Shown: positions 25,919 through 38,770, counted from the stretch's first letter. The stretch is 64,000 nt of DNA from Polytrichum commune (GCA_950295325.1 OX485807.1:19565666-19629665), one strand, 5' to 3'. Translations and numbers: made by a program. The notes: a model not told the origin generated them from the letters alone.

Positions 25919-26739
25919 ATATTACCCAGGTTGGTTGTCAATTCCAATGATAGTACCAATATGTTTATTACAATATAATGTTGATGGGACTTGAGATTTG
26001 AGCACCACCAAAATACATGTACCATGATAAAGGACATTGAGTTTGCATATTACTATAATGACATACAAACACAACAAACTCTTGGAATGCAACCGACAAT
26101 ATTCAAATTTGGTCCAAATCTAAACCTCAAAGATCCAATAACCTAACAAATCATTTCTACTACCGACATGCCACATGAATATAGCTAAAAATTTGAAAGG
26201 AATAAAAAGAACAATGTGTGCAACTTGAGCAACGCGTCTCCATCAAACACTTGAGCATAATTGCACATTCTAGTCCAACACCCTCTCACGTGCTTCATGA
26301 AACCTCAAGCGCTAATCAATCCAAATCGAGCAATTATTTCAAACATCAACTAAATTTAAGGTTTAAAGTTGAAAGAACCCAAGAAGTCGTTCACACCGTC
26401 CATCAATTTTATATATATATATATATATATAAACGATGTGATCCACTATACTCTCTACATTGACCGCGATCCTACACAATCTACACTGTGTCAGAGATCA
26501 AATAGAGCTCAAATATACCAATCCCAACGTGTACTAAATTGAATGTACTAATTCGAATGCTGAAGAGCCAAGGTATTATTAGAAAACCGTGCATTCCTGT
26601 GACCCAACTTGCACCATACTACTATGAAATGCCATATTGGTTCAATCTGTTTCGTCAAGGGATGTTTGGCATCTCTTTAGGACCCATTTGCCTCGATAAG
26701 CTACAGTATACAACCTTGACGGAGCTCAAACAACAAAGG
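25919..26739. other. Upstream region of the NLR gene
   Basis: It presumably contains the NLR promoter and 5' leader, but I cannot place a TATA box or leader intron with confidence. A TA-dinucleotide tract lies at 26410-26431. Nothing else is recognisable. Confidence 0.5.
26410..26431. repeat. (TA)n microsatellite
   Basis: About eleven TA units in a row upstream of the NLR gene. Confidence 0.95.
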
Positions 26740-27340
26740 TGAACGTGCCCAATTCTGTCACTTCACTTAATCAGTCACCTATATTTGTGTGGTGTATGGT
26801 TGCGTGTGCATCTAAAATGGAAACCAAAAAGACACTTGTTTAAAATAGATCACAATATGTGCTCAAATTATGGTCAACATTCTAAGCTCAATAGTCAACG
26901 TAATTGCGGGGCCTATATGACTACTCAATGAGTATGCAAATCTTGACTTTGTTATTGATCAATAAGATATTCATATGAGCTCCAAAATTATGGCAAAAAT
27001 GTCTACAAACCCATACCTCAACCTGGATTTTCTAGCCATCTCGTATTGATCTCATACGCTCATAGATGTGGGCTAATCAAGTACCTAACCCGTGAAGACC
27101 CTTCTACCTTCATATTACTGCTTTGGTCACCTACACTTGTGTGGCGTATGCTTAGGCATGCAATGGATACTAAAATGGCACCCGTTTCTTAAGAACTTGC
27201 ATTGGACTTCGTCCTCAAAACATGGTAGACGTTGGATTTATCCATAAAGTCTCTCAAAGAGAGACTAAACCTTGGGTTTGATCCTCGTTCAGAAAACCTC
27301 TTTTCGAGCATTCTAGGTCGTCTTGTATCGGAGTCTATTT
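26740..27340 (+). repeat. R2 repeat, copy 1
   Basis: Matches 38160-38770 over its whole length, beginning with CGTGCCCAATTCTGTCAC and ending around CTAGGTCGTCTTGTATC. A more diverged relative lies at about 27690-27900. In both main copies the repeat runs past stop codons in all frames. It may be the tail of a dispersed element; in the other copy it directly follows the Myb/SANT relic. Confidence 0.75.
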
Positions 27341-28900
27341 TCAATGTTAGGTGAAATTTTTGAGACCTCCTCTTTCCTCTTCCCAAACTTTGAGAGAATT
27401 TTGAGGCCTAAACTAGGTATGCAAATGGGACCCGTTGTCCTAAATCCTGCAACAGCCAATGCAAGACCAATTGGACCCACCCATCCTAGTAGTACATCGA
27501 ATCTACAAAGCCGGTTTCTAATAGCCCGACACCACTCTATGTGTATGATAATCTAAGCATTGAGAAAACTTAGTGACTTTTGTATAGATCCTCATAAACT
27601 CACGGCTTGGGACTAATTCCGTGGGTTCATTTGGTTTACTTTACAAATAACTTTATTCCAGGCTCACTCCAATAGTCCACATAAGTGGGGGACCCATGAG
27701 ACCAATTAAAGAGCACAAGAATCTTGCCTTTGATAGCAATCAACAAGACACCCACATGAGCTCCAAAACCTGTGATGGCATCGTTCACAGCCCCGATTTG
27801 GAATTGCTAACCAGGATCGTGTACCGATCGCGCGTTTCATACGCTCAGGAAAGTGGGGTGATCGGGAGAAGTGACAGTGGAAGACCCATCTACCTGACCT
27901 CATGTAGCTAACGACTCCAACACACACGGCGCATACCACCAATCACCTGCACGTGAGTGCATCCCCTCAGGACACTCACACAGAGACCGCGAGCACGATT
28001 GCCAATCCACCCAATCACTCCCCCGAACTTCCCAACAACCATTGCAATAACACAACGAACAAGAAGAGAACTGGAATGCAATCATACATTTCCTAACGCC
28101 CGAGCTTCACCAGGGGCTCACCTTCTCGCGGATGCAGAGGAGCCAGCAGTATCCGATGCTCCTTTTCCCTGAACCAGAAGAAACATGGATCTAGTTATAC
28201 TGTGAGTGAACGAAAGTGTTGCACACGAAAGAGACGAGACAAAAGACGACGGGAACAGGGGTTTAACCCTGCACTTCATCCTCACCCCTTTGCACTCCAA
28301 AGCTGCTGCAGAATCGACACGGCAGACGTCGTCAGCACTCCGCAATCAGGCCCACAAACAACTACCAAGTTCGTTAGCTGCTGATCTAATCACACGCCCT
28401 CCTCCTCGTCTTTGGCATCCGTTCTAGGGCAATAACGAATGTGAAAGCTTTCGATGAAACCTCCGCTAGTGCAAGCACTCAAACTGAACTCCCTTCATGC
28501 AGTTTCTTCCACTGAGAAACCGAGCGAACAACACTACTTGGCGCTCGTGTAGCAGAGGGACGATCTCCGAGAAGAAGCAGGCGCCTGTATTGTTGGGTGG
28601 AGAGTTGTATGAGCGTGTGTGCAGCTGGCCATGGCGTTGCCCTCTCCCTCAGAAACTCCGCGTGGAACAGGCTATGGCAGTGCTCCTTCTCAGAAAATCC
28701 GAGAGGAAAGGAAACCGACAAAATGCAAGTGGAAATATGGTACCTTCCAGTCGGCGTGAGGTTGAAAGCCTGGTATGCTGCGCCTCGCAGAATCCCTGCA
28801 CGCCACTGTGCACCTCCAGCATTGAAAATGGTGCAGCGATGAAGAGGGAAATGGGATTTTACTGCGGGAAGAATTCGGAGATATTCAACCTCTAGTTAAA
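27341..28900. other. GC-richer island with a possible minus-strand gene fragment
   Basis: From about 27690 the GC content rises above that of the surroundings. On the minus strand a 47-base exon-like segment (28122-28168) has a CAG acceptor and a GTGAGC donor. A second exon-like stretch, coding MLEVHSGVQGFCEAQHTR and ending GGAAG before GTACC, lies near 28743-28825. I do not recognise either product, and a chain of compatible exons could not be built. It may be the source or another copy of the fragment at 11918-11964. Confidence 0.35.
28122..28168 (-). pseudogene. Exon-like fragment of an unrecognised gene, copy 1
   Basis: The segment codes GKGASDTAGSSASAR in the frame without stops. It is preceded by a pyrimidine tract and CAG and followed by GTGAGC on the minus strand. 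It is conserved in position and junctions with 11918-11964. The product is unknown. Confidence 0.4.
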
Positions 28901-28914
28901 GGTGGGCCAGCGGG

Positions 28915-30068
28915 CGCGAACTAGCGGGTTCAAGTTCACCGGTCCAGGTAAATAGCAGCAGTTTGGAGGAATTCTTGCAATAGATGTTGAATTAATGAAA
29001 GTAAATCGAAAGATATCAACATAAAGTAACGTGTCTTAACCTTCCACCTCCCAATCTTATGAAAGGGTTGTTTGAGTGCATTTCGTTCAATGTTGGTTGA
29101 TGAATTTACATGGATGAGTTTTGAGATTAAAATCAGTTTTGTCTTTACGATCTTGAAACATGGGAGATAAGCTATAACAAGAGGGGAAATGGGCACAAAT
29201 AATCCTTCAAATTTTTAGATTATAACAAAGAAGTGATGCACAAGAAAATGTCATGTTGTATCCTCCGCGAGTGTCCAAATGATGAATTGAGTGATTGATG
29301 TGAGCATGAAGACCGTTTCTACATATACTCGAAAAAACATTTTGGTTTTATCAAAATAATCATCTTTGTTGTTCATGCAAAATATTGCATTCACGTGACA
29401 ACTATTGATTGGAGTCAACACCCTCACATGAGCTCCCAACATAATGAAAACATGACCACTTCCCACTTTGACATATTTTTACACACTCTAATCATCTATA
29501 AATTGCATGGCTCATGTGTCTATGCGTACATATCCATGTTGGCTTGACGTTTATGGTTATTTTGATTATGGATGAATGAGTTGGACGAACATAATATAGA
29601 GAAGAAGTCATTTATCAACCAAAAACGGGCTCCTTGAGAAGTTAGGGGTTAAATGGTTAGTATTTGTTGTTTGCCACGATTCTCAATTTGGATTCCAAAA
29701 GTTAGGATTTTTCCTAGATACGCGAATGCGATATGAGATTATGGTAACAATCTATGGATTATACCGATCTCTCATGTTGATGCAACAATTTTTCAAAGTC
29801 AAAATAATTGGAACTTTAGAACATCCACTTAAGCCCCCAATTGTGATGATTATTGACGCTAGAATAATTTTAGAAACTTAAGCACATAGTCCAATCACTT
29901 TCAAACACATATCTTTGTGGTATCCAAAGTCCACACGTAACTGCATACCACTCAAATATAGGTGGCCCACTAAGAGAAGTAACCGAATAAAGCACATTCA
30001 CCTTATAAACAGTTTAATTTGGAACACCTAGGTCTCGACCGGTTTTGGCTAAAATCTACCAGGATGCA
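28915..30068 (+). repeat. R1 repeat, unit interrupted by a solo LTR
   Basis: Closely matches 36035-37200. It runs up to AAATCTACCAGGATGCA, where the solo LTR 30069-34438 interrupts it; the unit resumes at 34439. Uninterrupted sequence for the same spot is present at 40820-40835. No gene is visible. Confidence 0.85.
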
Positions 30069-31689
30069 TATGAGCCCAAAATGGTTGCTCATATTTGTTT
30101 TATGTTTAAAATCTATTTAGAATTGCATTTGAGGTCATTATTGAAATATCAAAAAGTATAAAAAGAGTGAGGCTTGGTGTGGATTTATGTTTTAGGCCTT
30201 AAGCCTATTTTGTGTGGTTGATTAGAAGCTTAGTGGCATTAAGGAGTGTTTTGGTTAAGTGAGTAGTGTTTGATGAAGCAAGGGGAGGGGCCTTGGGTTT
30301 AAACGTTTGATTTAGAACATGTTCTTGGTGGTTTAGGGGGTGAGGGTTTAGTGGATAAGATGAGGTCCTACTAAGTAGGAGAGAGGTGAGGGGTTAAGCT
30401 TCTTGATTCTTTTGTGGTTTTTTTTTTTTCTTGTGGACCAAGGGTGTGGTACTTTTGGGCCACCCCCTTTCGAGGGAGCCTAAAAGTATCACACAAGCCC
30501 TTCGGTGAAGGTGGCCTGCATTTGCAGGCGCCCAAGCCGAACCCGGATGATAGGTGTATAACGTGAGTAGTTAGATTTTTGAGGGAGATTAAATATGCGT
30601 CGTAGTACCTCCGGAGGTTAGGCCTTAGTTTTTTACTAGTGTGGCTTTAAACTCCACTAACCAATTTCATATCTAGTTCTAACCTTAACCTACAACCTAT
30701 TCTACGCGCAGACGCACCAGCCTTGAAACCAAGGCAATCCTAATTTGTGAATTGGGATGGTTCTGATACACCCAACCGGGTGTGACTCATACCACCCTAA
30801 CTCAACGAACGGAATAACGACAATTTGATGGACCATTCAATTCTTCCTATTTCTTTATTTAGTTCTATTTAGTTTTCTAAGCGGGGGAACTTGGCCTAAG
30901 TCCCACCCTTCACACAAATTCCTTCTTAATTACTTACTTTTGTTTGCACGTCCTAACTTACTACATTAACATATTAGGCATCACCCCTTACCTCGGGTCT
31001 CTTGCCAACAAGGGTTTACGATTTATTTGGTATGTTTTGATTGTTAAATGTGTTTACACTGGATAGACCACGAAATGCAACTCAATGGGACCAGGGTGAC
31101 GGGCGACCTGTAGGTTCAACCTGTTGCGCAATCTTCATAAATTGGGGCCATTACTCCCAATCTATGGGGCCAACAACATAATAGTGAATTCGCGGGTCAT
31201 TAACCCCACCTTTCCACCAACAACATTCAGAGTGGTCGTGTCGGTGATTAATCCGACTTACCACACACGAAACTTGCTAATAAATGAAGCTACTACCACA
31301 AAACATACCAAGGGCCCCGAAAACAATGGAATTGGGTACTCCCTTGGCGGTCAAGTGGTCAAGCCACTTGACCTTACGAGATAGGTGAGTGGGTTTAGAG
31401 ATGCGTACCTTAGCCGTGCTCCCTCCAATCCTAAATGGAAGGCTTAAGGTTAGTTAATTTACCTCAATTTTCCTCGGTTGATTTGGGCTTGATGTAGGCC
31501 GAGCCGCTACCTCCTTCCTTGCTCCACTTTCCGAGCGTCGACCTTGCCTCCTTCTTTGTAACTAGTTTGGTAGTAAGCGTACCTTAGTTAACAATTAAAA
31601 TATAAAGTGTTATTCTGCCTTGTAATTTAATCCTAAGCATAATATTTATACTTAGTGCACCAAATTATCTTTCCAATGATCTAAAAATC

Positions 31690-32410
31690 ACTCTAATCGG
31701 ATAAGAAATGCAAAAGTTATGAGGGTTGGAAGTGTGAGGTCGATTCAACCGACCCTTCCAACCCACCTATCTACCTTCTAACTTCAAAAATTCATAGCAC
31801 ATTCCTTACTACTTGGATCTAGGCTTTCCTTATACCATTGGAAAGCTATGAACAAGCTCTAACTAGAAAAATTATGACATCAGCAGGTTAAGCTAATAGA
31901 AATTCAGCGGACTCCTTGTAACACAGCAGTCAATCAAGAAGGCTTAAACTATGTATCTCGCCTTCAACAATTCATATCTAATTCAAATCTTAGTCAAATC
32001 AAACGTTCTATATGACCCTGGAGAGATATTAAAAAGATGTATTTGATAAAAATATGTGATTAGAAAGGTAAGCCGAAGTGAACCCAGCAGGTCCTCTGTA
32101 ATGCAGCAGTCAACCAAAAGTTCTCAAACTATGTGTCCCATCTTGCACAATTCATATCTAATTCAAATCATGCTCAAATCAAATGTTCTAAGCCATTTTG
32201 GAAAGCTACACAAAAGTTCTACTTGGGAAAAATATAATTTCTTGGAATTAAAATTCCTATTGGGCTCGCAGGTCTGATCCAGCAGCCGCTACCCACAAGA
32301 CCACCCAGTTTTTCTACTCCATCTTTGAAAATCCATAACTAATTGTCATCTCAACCAAATCACAAATGGGAAACGGCTATGGATGGCTATATGAAATCTC
32401 TCTAAGAGAA
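31690..32410 (+). repeat. About 190-bp diverged tandem repeat in the solo LTR
   Basis: Phrases such as ATTCATATCTAATTCAAATC, CAGCAGTCAA and GAAAGCTA recur about every 190 bases, giving three to four diverged units. Confidence 0.65.
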
Positions 32411-33009
32411 AAATGATAAGTATCTTGTTCTAGCTTTTGAACTAAGCCTTCAGGGCATTGGCAGATGAGGTCTATAATGCCTCTACTCAAAACTCTACCA
32501 TCCAACCTACCTCTACAAAAGAAGGAATAATTTTGTTGGTGTGTTAATAAACACACAACCTAACTAGGAGAGAGAGAGAGTAGAGGAGGTTCTCAAGCCT
32601 TTCTTTTAGACCATTGAGAATACATGCTAAAGGATTTTTTCCTAACTACATTGAAGCAGGGCTTCGCCCAAAAACTAGAGAAAGAGCGAGAGCTACAAGG
32701 TGGAAGGAGGGGTTTTTAAACCCTCTCACAAAAGGGTTGGACCCCTCCTCCACCGGATCCATTTTTCAAACCCTTTCCCGAAATTTTGGCTCGGGGGTTT
32801 TCCCGGTTGAGGTTGCCACCCTCTCGCCGAGGTGGCTCCGACAAAAAACCTTTAGAAATCTTTCTAATTTTTCCGCCATCGAGTTGGCAAGGGGGCAAGT
32901 ATCCCCCTTGCTCTCTTTCTTTTTTGTCTTCAAAATTCTTCACGCCGATTTTATCTTCTTACGTAAAACACCTCCAATAGTCTTGTCTGCCTCACACTAA
33001 CTAATAAAC

Positions 33010-33135
33010 TAACACTTGCTTAGCTAGCATTTACTAACATTTGCTTAATAGCTAGCATCTACTAATATTTGCTTAATAGCTAGCATCTACTAATATTTGC
33101 TTAGCTAGTTGTTTTTACTAGCTAGCATATTTTTT
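33010..33135 (+). repeat. Short GCTTAATAGCTAGCAT-type tandem repeat
   Basis: Three to four units of roughly 30-37 bases sharing GCTTAATAGCTAGCATCTAC, within the solo LTR. Confidence 0.7.
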
Positions 33136-33339
33136 CTACTTTGCTATCTTCTAGCACTACTTAGTTTCATTTTGACCTTCCTTCTTCTAGGCTAAATGCT
33201 AAATGAACTAATTTTCCCTAAATTCCCTATCAATTCTAACTTTTAATGCTAACATTCTAACTAAAAGTGATCCCGCAGAGTGGTGGACCACTCAAAGGGT
33301 TCACAAAGGGGGGAGCTCAAGGAGCTCCACTTAGCTATT

Positions 33340-34075
33340 GAATTGTGGGCCGAGGCCTTGGTCAAATCGCTACTGGTTTGGGGATTGAGGCTACTGGATT
33401 GTGGCCGAAGGCCTGAACTCACATTGCTACTGGTACGGGATTGAGGCTATTGGATTGTGGCCGGAGGCCTTGGTCAAATCGCTACTGGTTCGGGGATTGA
33501 GCTACTGATTTGTGGCCGAAGGCCTGAACTCACATTGCTACTGGTTCGGGGATTGAGGCTACTGGATTGTGGCCGAAGGCCTAGGTCAACTCGCTACTGG
33601 GTGCGGGAGTTGAGGCTATTGATTTGTGGCCGAAGGCCTTGGTCAAATCACCATTGGTTCGGGGATTGAGGCTATTGGATTGTGGCCGAAGGCCTGAACT
33701 CACATTGCTACTGGGTGCGGGAGTTGAGGCTATTGATTTGTGGCCGAAGGCCTAAACTCACATTGCTACTGGTTCGGGGATTGAGCTACTGATTTGTGGC
33801 CGAAGGCCTGAACTCACGTTGCTACTGGTTCGGGGATTGAGGCTACTGGATTGTAGCCGAAGGCCTTGGTCAAATCGCTACCGGTTCGGGGATTGAGGCT
33901 ATTGGATTGTGGCCGAAGGCCTGAACTCACATTGCTACTGGTTCGGGATCGAGGCTACTGGATTGTGGCCGAAGGCCTTGGTCAAATCGCTACTGGTTCG
34001 GGGATTGAGGCTACTGGATTGTGGCCGAAGGCCTGAACTCACATTGCTACTGGTTCGGGAGTTGAGGCTACTGAT
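33340..34075 (+). repeat. 57-bp minisatellite, 13 units
   Basis: Each unit holds GTGGCCGAAGGCC followed by either TTGGTCAAATCGC or GAACTCACATTGC, then CTACTGGTTCGGGGATTGAG. The two types mostly alternate, so the array is built largely on a 114-base dimer. The GGCC-GAA-GGCC core is a small inverted repeat. Confidence 0.9.
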
Positions 34076-34438
34076 TTGGGAGTATGGAGCTGCGGGGGCG
34101 AGGACCCGGTTATAAAGTCGGGTATGGGCCGGGTAGGGCCAGGGGCAAGGGCATTAGGGGATTTAGGTCCACAATTAGAGGGTGGCTTAGGGGGAATGAG
34201 CTTTTGGGTAGTGAGTTGAGGGTTGGTGTGTAAATTAGTGTAGGGAGAAGGGGATAAATAGAGAAGAGCATTTTTCAATGCTTGTACTCTTATTATGGAA
34301 TAAATTGGTGTGCAAGAGTTGATGGGAAATGAAATGGATTTTTACGAAGTTGGTAAGAGGGAGTTATGTGAACATGAATGTGATACCCATGCCCTCACCC
34401 GGACTAGGATGCTTAAAGGTGGGCGGTTTGGCCTCACA

Positions 34439-37200
34439 ATGCACATGACCGAGAATATACAATTCAATTACATTTTCATTCGGCATCCTCTGGAATAACT
34501 GACCCCTTTCACCCTTTGCTTACACTTTTGTCATATGAGGCGTTCCAATGAACGGAGGAGAACAGATCATTGTATTGGTTTGTCTAATTAGTGTGGGTAC
34601 CATTCGGAGTGTCGTGTGGCTCTAGCTTTTTACCCACATTATCATATTTTACCCAACTAAGTTGTATCATATTCTTGGGCGTGCATACTAACAACTTATG
34701 TTATTTAGGTATAACACGATACTCTTAATAAAATGGTATACCAATGCATAACTTCAAACGGAAATCCACACTAATTAGACAAAACAATGTAGTCACAAAT
34801 GAACCGGTTAAGTTTGAGAAATAACCGGTTGATGTTCAAGACTTCATGAAAATTACCGATCACTTTAGAGTGATATATGGAATATATCTTGACATAATAA
34901 AGAAAACCCGAAAGATTACAACATGTAATGGGTTGGATTGGGGAACACTAGGATCTTGACCGATTATGCCCAAAACTATCCTCAGAGATTGAGGCCCTCT
35001 GTAGTCTTCAATCTTGCGGAGAAGGAACTTACCAATGATATTTTGCCCGTTTTGTAGTAATGTGTCTCAAACGGTTAGTGTTTGTAGTTTGCCATGATTC
35101 TCAATTTGGATTGCAAAGTCATGATTCTTCTTGGATGCGCAAATGTGATATAAGATTGAAGCAACATCTATGGAATCTACTAATCTCTCATGCTGATGCT
35201 GTGAATTTTCAAAGTCAAAGTAATCAGAATCGTAAACGACCACCAAGGCCCCCCAATTGTGAAGATTATCGACCCTAGAACACTTCACAAATTTCTTAGC
35301 TCGTACTCCAATCTTTTTGAAACACATGTCTTTTGGTATCCATTGCTCGATCCGAGCTTGACCACACAACACTCAAATATAATTGACCGACTCATATAAG
35401 TAACCGAATAAGACACGTTCGCCTTGTAACCGGTTGGATGTGGAAATACTTGGATCTCCACCGGATTTGCCTCAAAATCTACCACAACACTTGGTCTATG
35501 GGCCAAGAAAGCAAAGGAAGTGTGTCTGTAAGTTATGCACACATGTTGAAAGAGTCTTGGCGACGATGCTCAGCTAATTAAGGAAATTACTCTGTTCTGG
35601 AGGGTTCTAGAAGGTTTGGGAATGCCAACAGAGAGCCTTCAGTGCAGGTTCTGCATGAGCAGGAGGAAGGCCACACGAGTAAATTACATTTTTCTTCCCC
35701 ATTGTCTGCAATAATGGATGGGGCCTTTCGCCCTTTGTTTACAGAAGGAACTTACCAACAATATTCTGCTCATTTCCCACTGGCATTCAATGCAGGCTAC
35801 GATTTGGAGATCTTGAGTGGATCGTCCTCCTTGGAGTTTGCAATGGAAGTGACCCACAGTCACCCATTGTGGGCAATCAAAATTACTCTTCTACAAAAAG
35901 TCTAGATAGAGCTTGTTAGTAACTGGAAGGGATTCCAACGCACCAAAGTATGCCATTTTTGAACTCCGTTCAAATATGTGTCAAAGTTATAACGATTCAA
36001 AGTTTTAGTGGTCCGTGTCCAAATAGATGGGTGAGCCGGCGGGAATTAGCAGGTTGAAGTTCACCAATTCAGGTAAATAACGCAGCAGTGTAGAGGAATT
36101 TTTGCAATAGATGTTGAATTAATGAAAGGAAATCGAAAAGATATCACCATAAGGTAACGTGTCTTAACCCTCCACCTCCCAATCTTATAAAAAGGTTGTT
36201 CTGAGTGCATTTTGTTCAATGTTGGTTGATGAATTTACATGGACTAGTTTTGAGATTAAAATAAGTTTTGTTTGTAGGATCTTGAAACATGGGAGATAAG
36301 CTATAACGAGAGGGGAAATGGGCACAAATAATCCTTGGAATTTTTAGATTATAACAAGGAAGTGATGCACAAGAAAATGTCATGTTGCATCATGTGCAAG
36401 TGTCCAGATGATGACTTGAATGATCGATGTGAGCCTAAAGACCATTTTTACATGGACAAAATAAAACATTTCAATTTTATCAAAATACACATCTTTGTTG
36501 TTCATGCAAAATATTGCATTGATGTGACAAGTATTGATGGAGTCAACACCGTCACATGAGCTCCCAACACAATAAAAACATGACCACTTCCCACTTTGAC
36601 ATATTTTTACACATTCTAATCATTTGTAAATTGCATGGCTCATGTGTCTATGCGTACATATCCATGTTGGCTTGATATTTATAGTTATTTGGTTTGTGGA
36701 TGAATGAGTTAGATGGACTTAATGTAGGGAAGAATTCATTTATCAACCAGAAATGGGTTCCTTGAGAAGTGAGGGGTTCAATGGTTAGTACTTGTTGTTT
36801 GCCCCTATTCTCAACTTGGATTCCAAAAGTTCAGATTTTTCTTAGATCCGCGAATGTGATATGATATTATGGTAACAATCTATGGATTATACCAATCTCT
36901 CATGTCGAGGGTACGATTTTTCAAAGTCAAAATCGCTAAAACCTTAGATCAACCACCTAAGTCTCCAATTGTGATGACTATTGACCCTAGAATAATTTTA
37001 CAAACTTCACCACATAGTGCAATGACTTTCAAACACATGTCTTTGTGGTATCCACTCTTAGGTCCACACCTAACGACATACCACTCAAGTATAGGTGGCC
37101 AATCAAGAGAAGTAACCAAATAAGACACATTCACCTTAAATACAGTTAAATTTGGAACACTTGGGTCTCAACCGGTTTTGGTTAAAATCTACCAGGATGT
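34439..37200 (+). repeat. R1 repeat, complete unit and start of the next
   Basis: It contains, in order, the end of the LTR-interrupted unit, a small MITE (34568-34789), the segment shared with 255-700 (34850-35340), a middle segment shared with 47183-47465, the segment shared with 720-990 (to about 36030), and then the start of the next unit from 36035. After removing the LTR, the unit length from 28915 to 36035 is about 2.75 kb. No gene is supported. Confidence 0.8.
34568..34789. mobile_element. Small inverted-repeat MITE, copy 1 (222 bp)
   Basis: The left end TTTGTCTAATTAGTGTGGGT and the right end are inverted repeats of about 35 bp. Relatives lie at 41124-41315 and 42790-43008, always in the same place within R1, so the copies were multiplied along with R1. 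Confidence 0.7.
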
Positions 37201-37427
37201 TCATGGTTGAGAGCGTCCCACCAGACTGGGCTCTTGGTGGATGAACGACACTCCGTGACTTCGGGAACCGGGACCGCCAAGCGAACGAGTCCAACAAGCT
37301 CCGCCAATGTTAAAGTGAGTTCCGGGGTGGGCATTCAACAGTGCTACTCTCAACATTTTGTCCTGGGTGGTGAGCTCTCCACAACAATGCTATCGACGTT
37401 TAGTACTTTCTCTGGACATTCTATAGC

Positions 37428-38155
37428 ATGCCAGGTGGGGTAGAGGATGGTGTCACAACGGGTGGGAGGACCAAGAAGGGCAGGAACTTATGGCTGGAGG
37501 AGGAGGAACAATGTTGTAGAAGTTTCATGCACACCTCCACGGACTCAAGGAGGGGGATAGAGCAGAAGAACACTGCATTTTGGAGTAGTGTTGCGTTGCA
37601 CTACAATCGCCACAAGCCAGAGGGAGGAATAGATCGTCCAGCTAGGTCATTGGAAACAAAGTGGTGTGACATAAAGGTTGCAGTAGTAAAGTTCACTGGT
37701 TGCCATTGCCAAATCAAAGATCTTGATGAGAGTCGAAAAACATAGGATGACATTGTGTGTGATGCTATGAATCTCTACAAACAAAAGTGTGGAAAAGCCT
37801 TTGTTTCTTAACATTGTTGGTTGTTGCTAAAAACCTATCCTTGTTTTGCAGCAATATTCATGGCCAAGCGGAAGGCGGGAGTGTACGATATCCCTTCTCT
37901 GACTGTATTGCTAGTGGATCGATGGGATATTGTTACTCCGAATGGTGCAGCTCTTCCATCCGATTCCGCACTTGCAACAGTGCGACCTCTTGGTGCTAAA
38001 TCCTTCAAGGCAGAACATGTCAACATGAAGGTCAAGGAACAAGCATTGCGGGCCAATGCAAAAGTGACAATTAGATTTGTAGTTGCAACCATGAAGAAAG
38101 CATAGCAAATTGCACAACAAAATGGATTCAACTTGTTTACTCTAGAAGATAAGTC
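37428..38155 (+). pseudogene. Myb/SANT-like (trihelix-type) DNA-binding protein relic
   Basis: One frame gives LWLEEEEQCCRSFMHTSTD, then FWSSVALHYNRHKP, RPARSLETKW and later HCWLLLKTYPCF and RPLGAKSFKAEHV. This is the layout of the plant Myb/SANT-like proteins that accompany PIF/Harbinger transposases or were domesticated from them. The frame is interrupted by stop codons at 37743-37745, near 37808 and at 38103-38105, while similarity continues past each one. No start region is recognisable upstream. The transposase partner is not in the window. It is followed directly by the R2 repeat. Confidence 0.7.
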
Positions 38156-38159
38156 TATT

Positions 38160-38770
38160 ACATGTGCCCAATTTTGTCACTTGACTCAATCACTCACCTA
38201 TATTTGTGTGGTGCATGGTTGCGCGTGCATCTAAAATGGAATCCGGGAAGACACTTGTTTAAAAGAGATCACACTACGTGCTTAAATTATGGTCAACATT
38301 CTAAGCTCAATAGTCAACATAATTGTGGGGCTTATATGACTACTCAATGAGTATGCAAATCTTGACTTTGTTATTGATCAATAAGATATTCATATAAGCT
38401 CCAAAATTATGAGGAAAATATCTTAAGACCCATACCTCAACCTGGATTTGCTAACCATCTCGTATTGATCTCACACGCTCATAGATGTGGTCCAATCAAG
38501 TTACCTAACCCGTGAAGACCCTTCTACCTTCATATTACTGCATTGGTCACCTACACTTGTGTGGCGTATGCTTAGGCATGCAATGGATACTAAAATGGCA
38601 CCAATTTCTTAAGTACTTGGATTGGACTACATCCTCAAAACATGGTAGACGTTGCATTTATCCATAAAGTCTCTCAAAGAGGGACTAAACCTTGGGTTTG
38701 ATCCTTGTTGACAAAACTTCTTATTACGAGCATGCTAGGTCGTCCTATATTGGAGCCTATTTTCAAAGTT
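38160..38770 (+). repeat. R2 repeat, copy 2
   Basis: Matches 26740-27340. It follows the Myb/SANT relic and ends just before R1 sequence resumes. No coding capacity is visible. Confidence 0.75.

Larger units (their letters stand above)
30069..34438 (+). mobile_element. Solo LTR of a large LTR retrotransposon (4.37 kb)
   Basis: It starts TATGAGCCCAAAATGG (TG form inferred from the second family member) and ends GGCCTCACA. It is flanked by a perfect 5-bp duplication, ATGCA (30064-30068 and 34439-34443), and interrupts an R1 repeat. The start sequence does not recur inside it, and I see no gag, protease, reverse transcriptase, integrase or primer-binding site, so it is best read as a solo LTR left by recombination. 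It carries two tandem-repeat zones. A related LTR lies in opposite orientation at 45918-47177. Long LTRs with internal tandem repeats are known from Tat/Ogre-type Ty3 elements; that assignment is inference. Confidence 0.75.

Noticed and set aside
27696-28427. Several overlapping frames of 60-80 codons on both strands
   Set aside because: They overlap each other in a GC-richer stretch where open frames arise easily; no family is recognised.
32614-33000. 128-codon frame in the solo LTR
   Set aside because: No retroviral motif, overlapping frames on both strands and tandem repeats nearby suggest chance.
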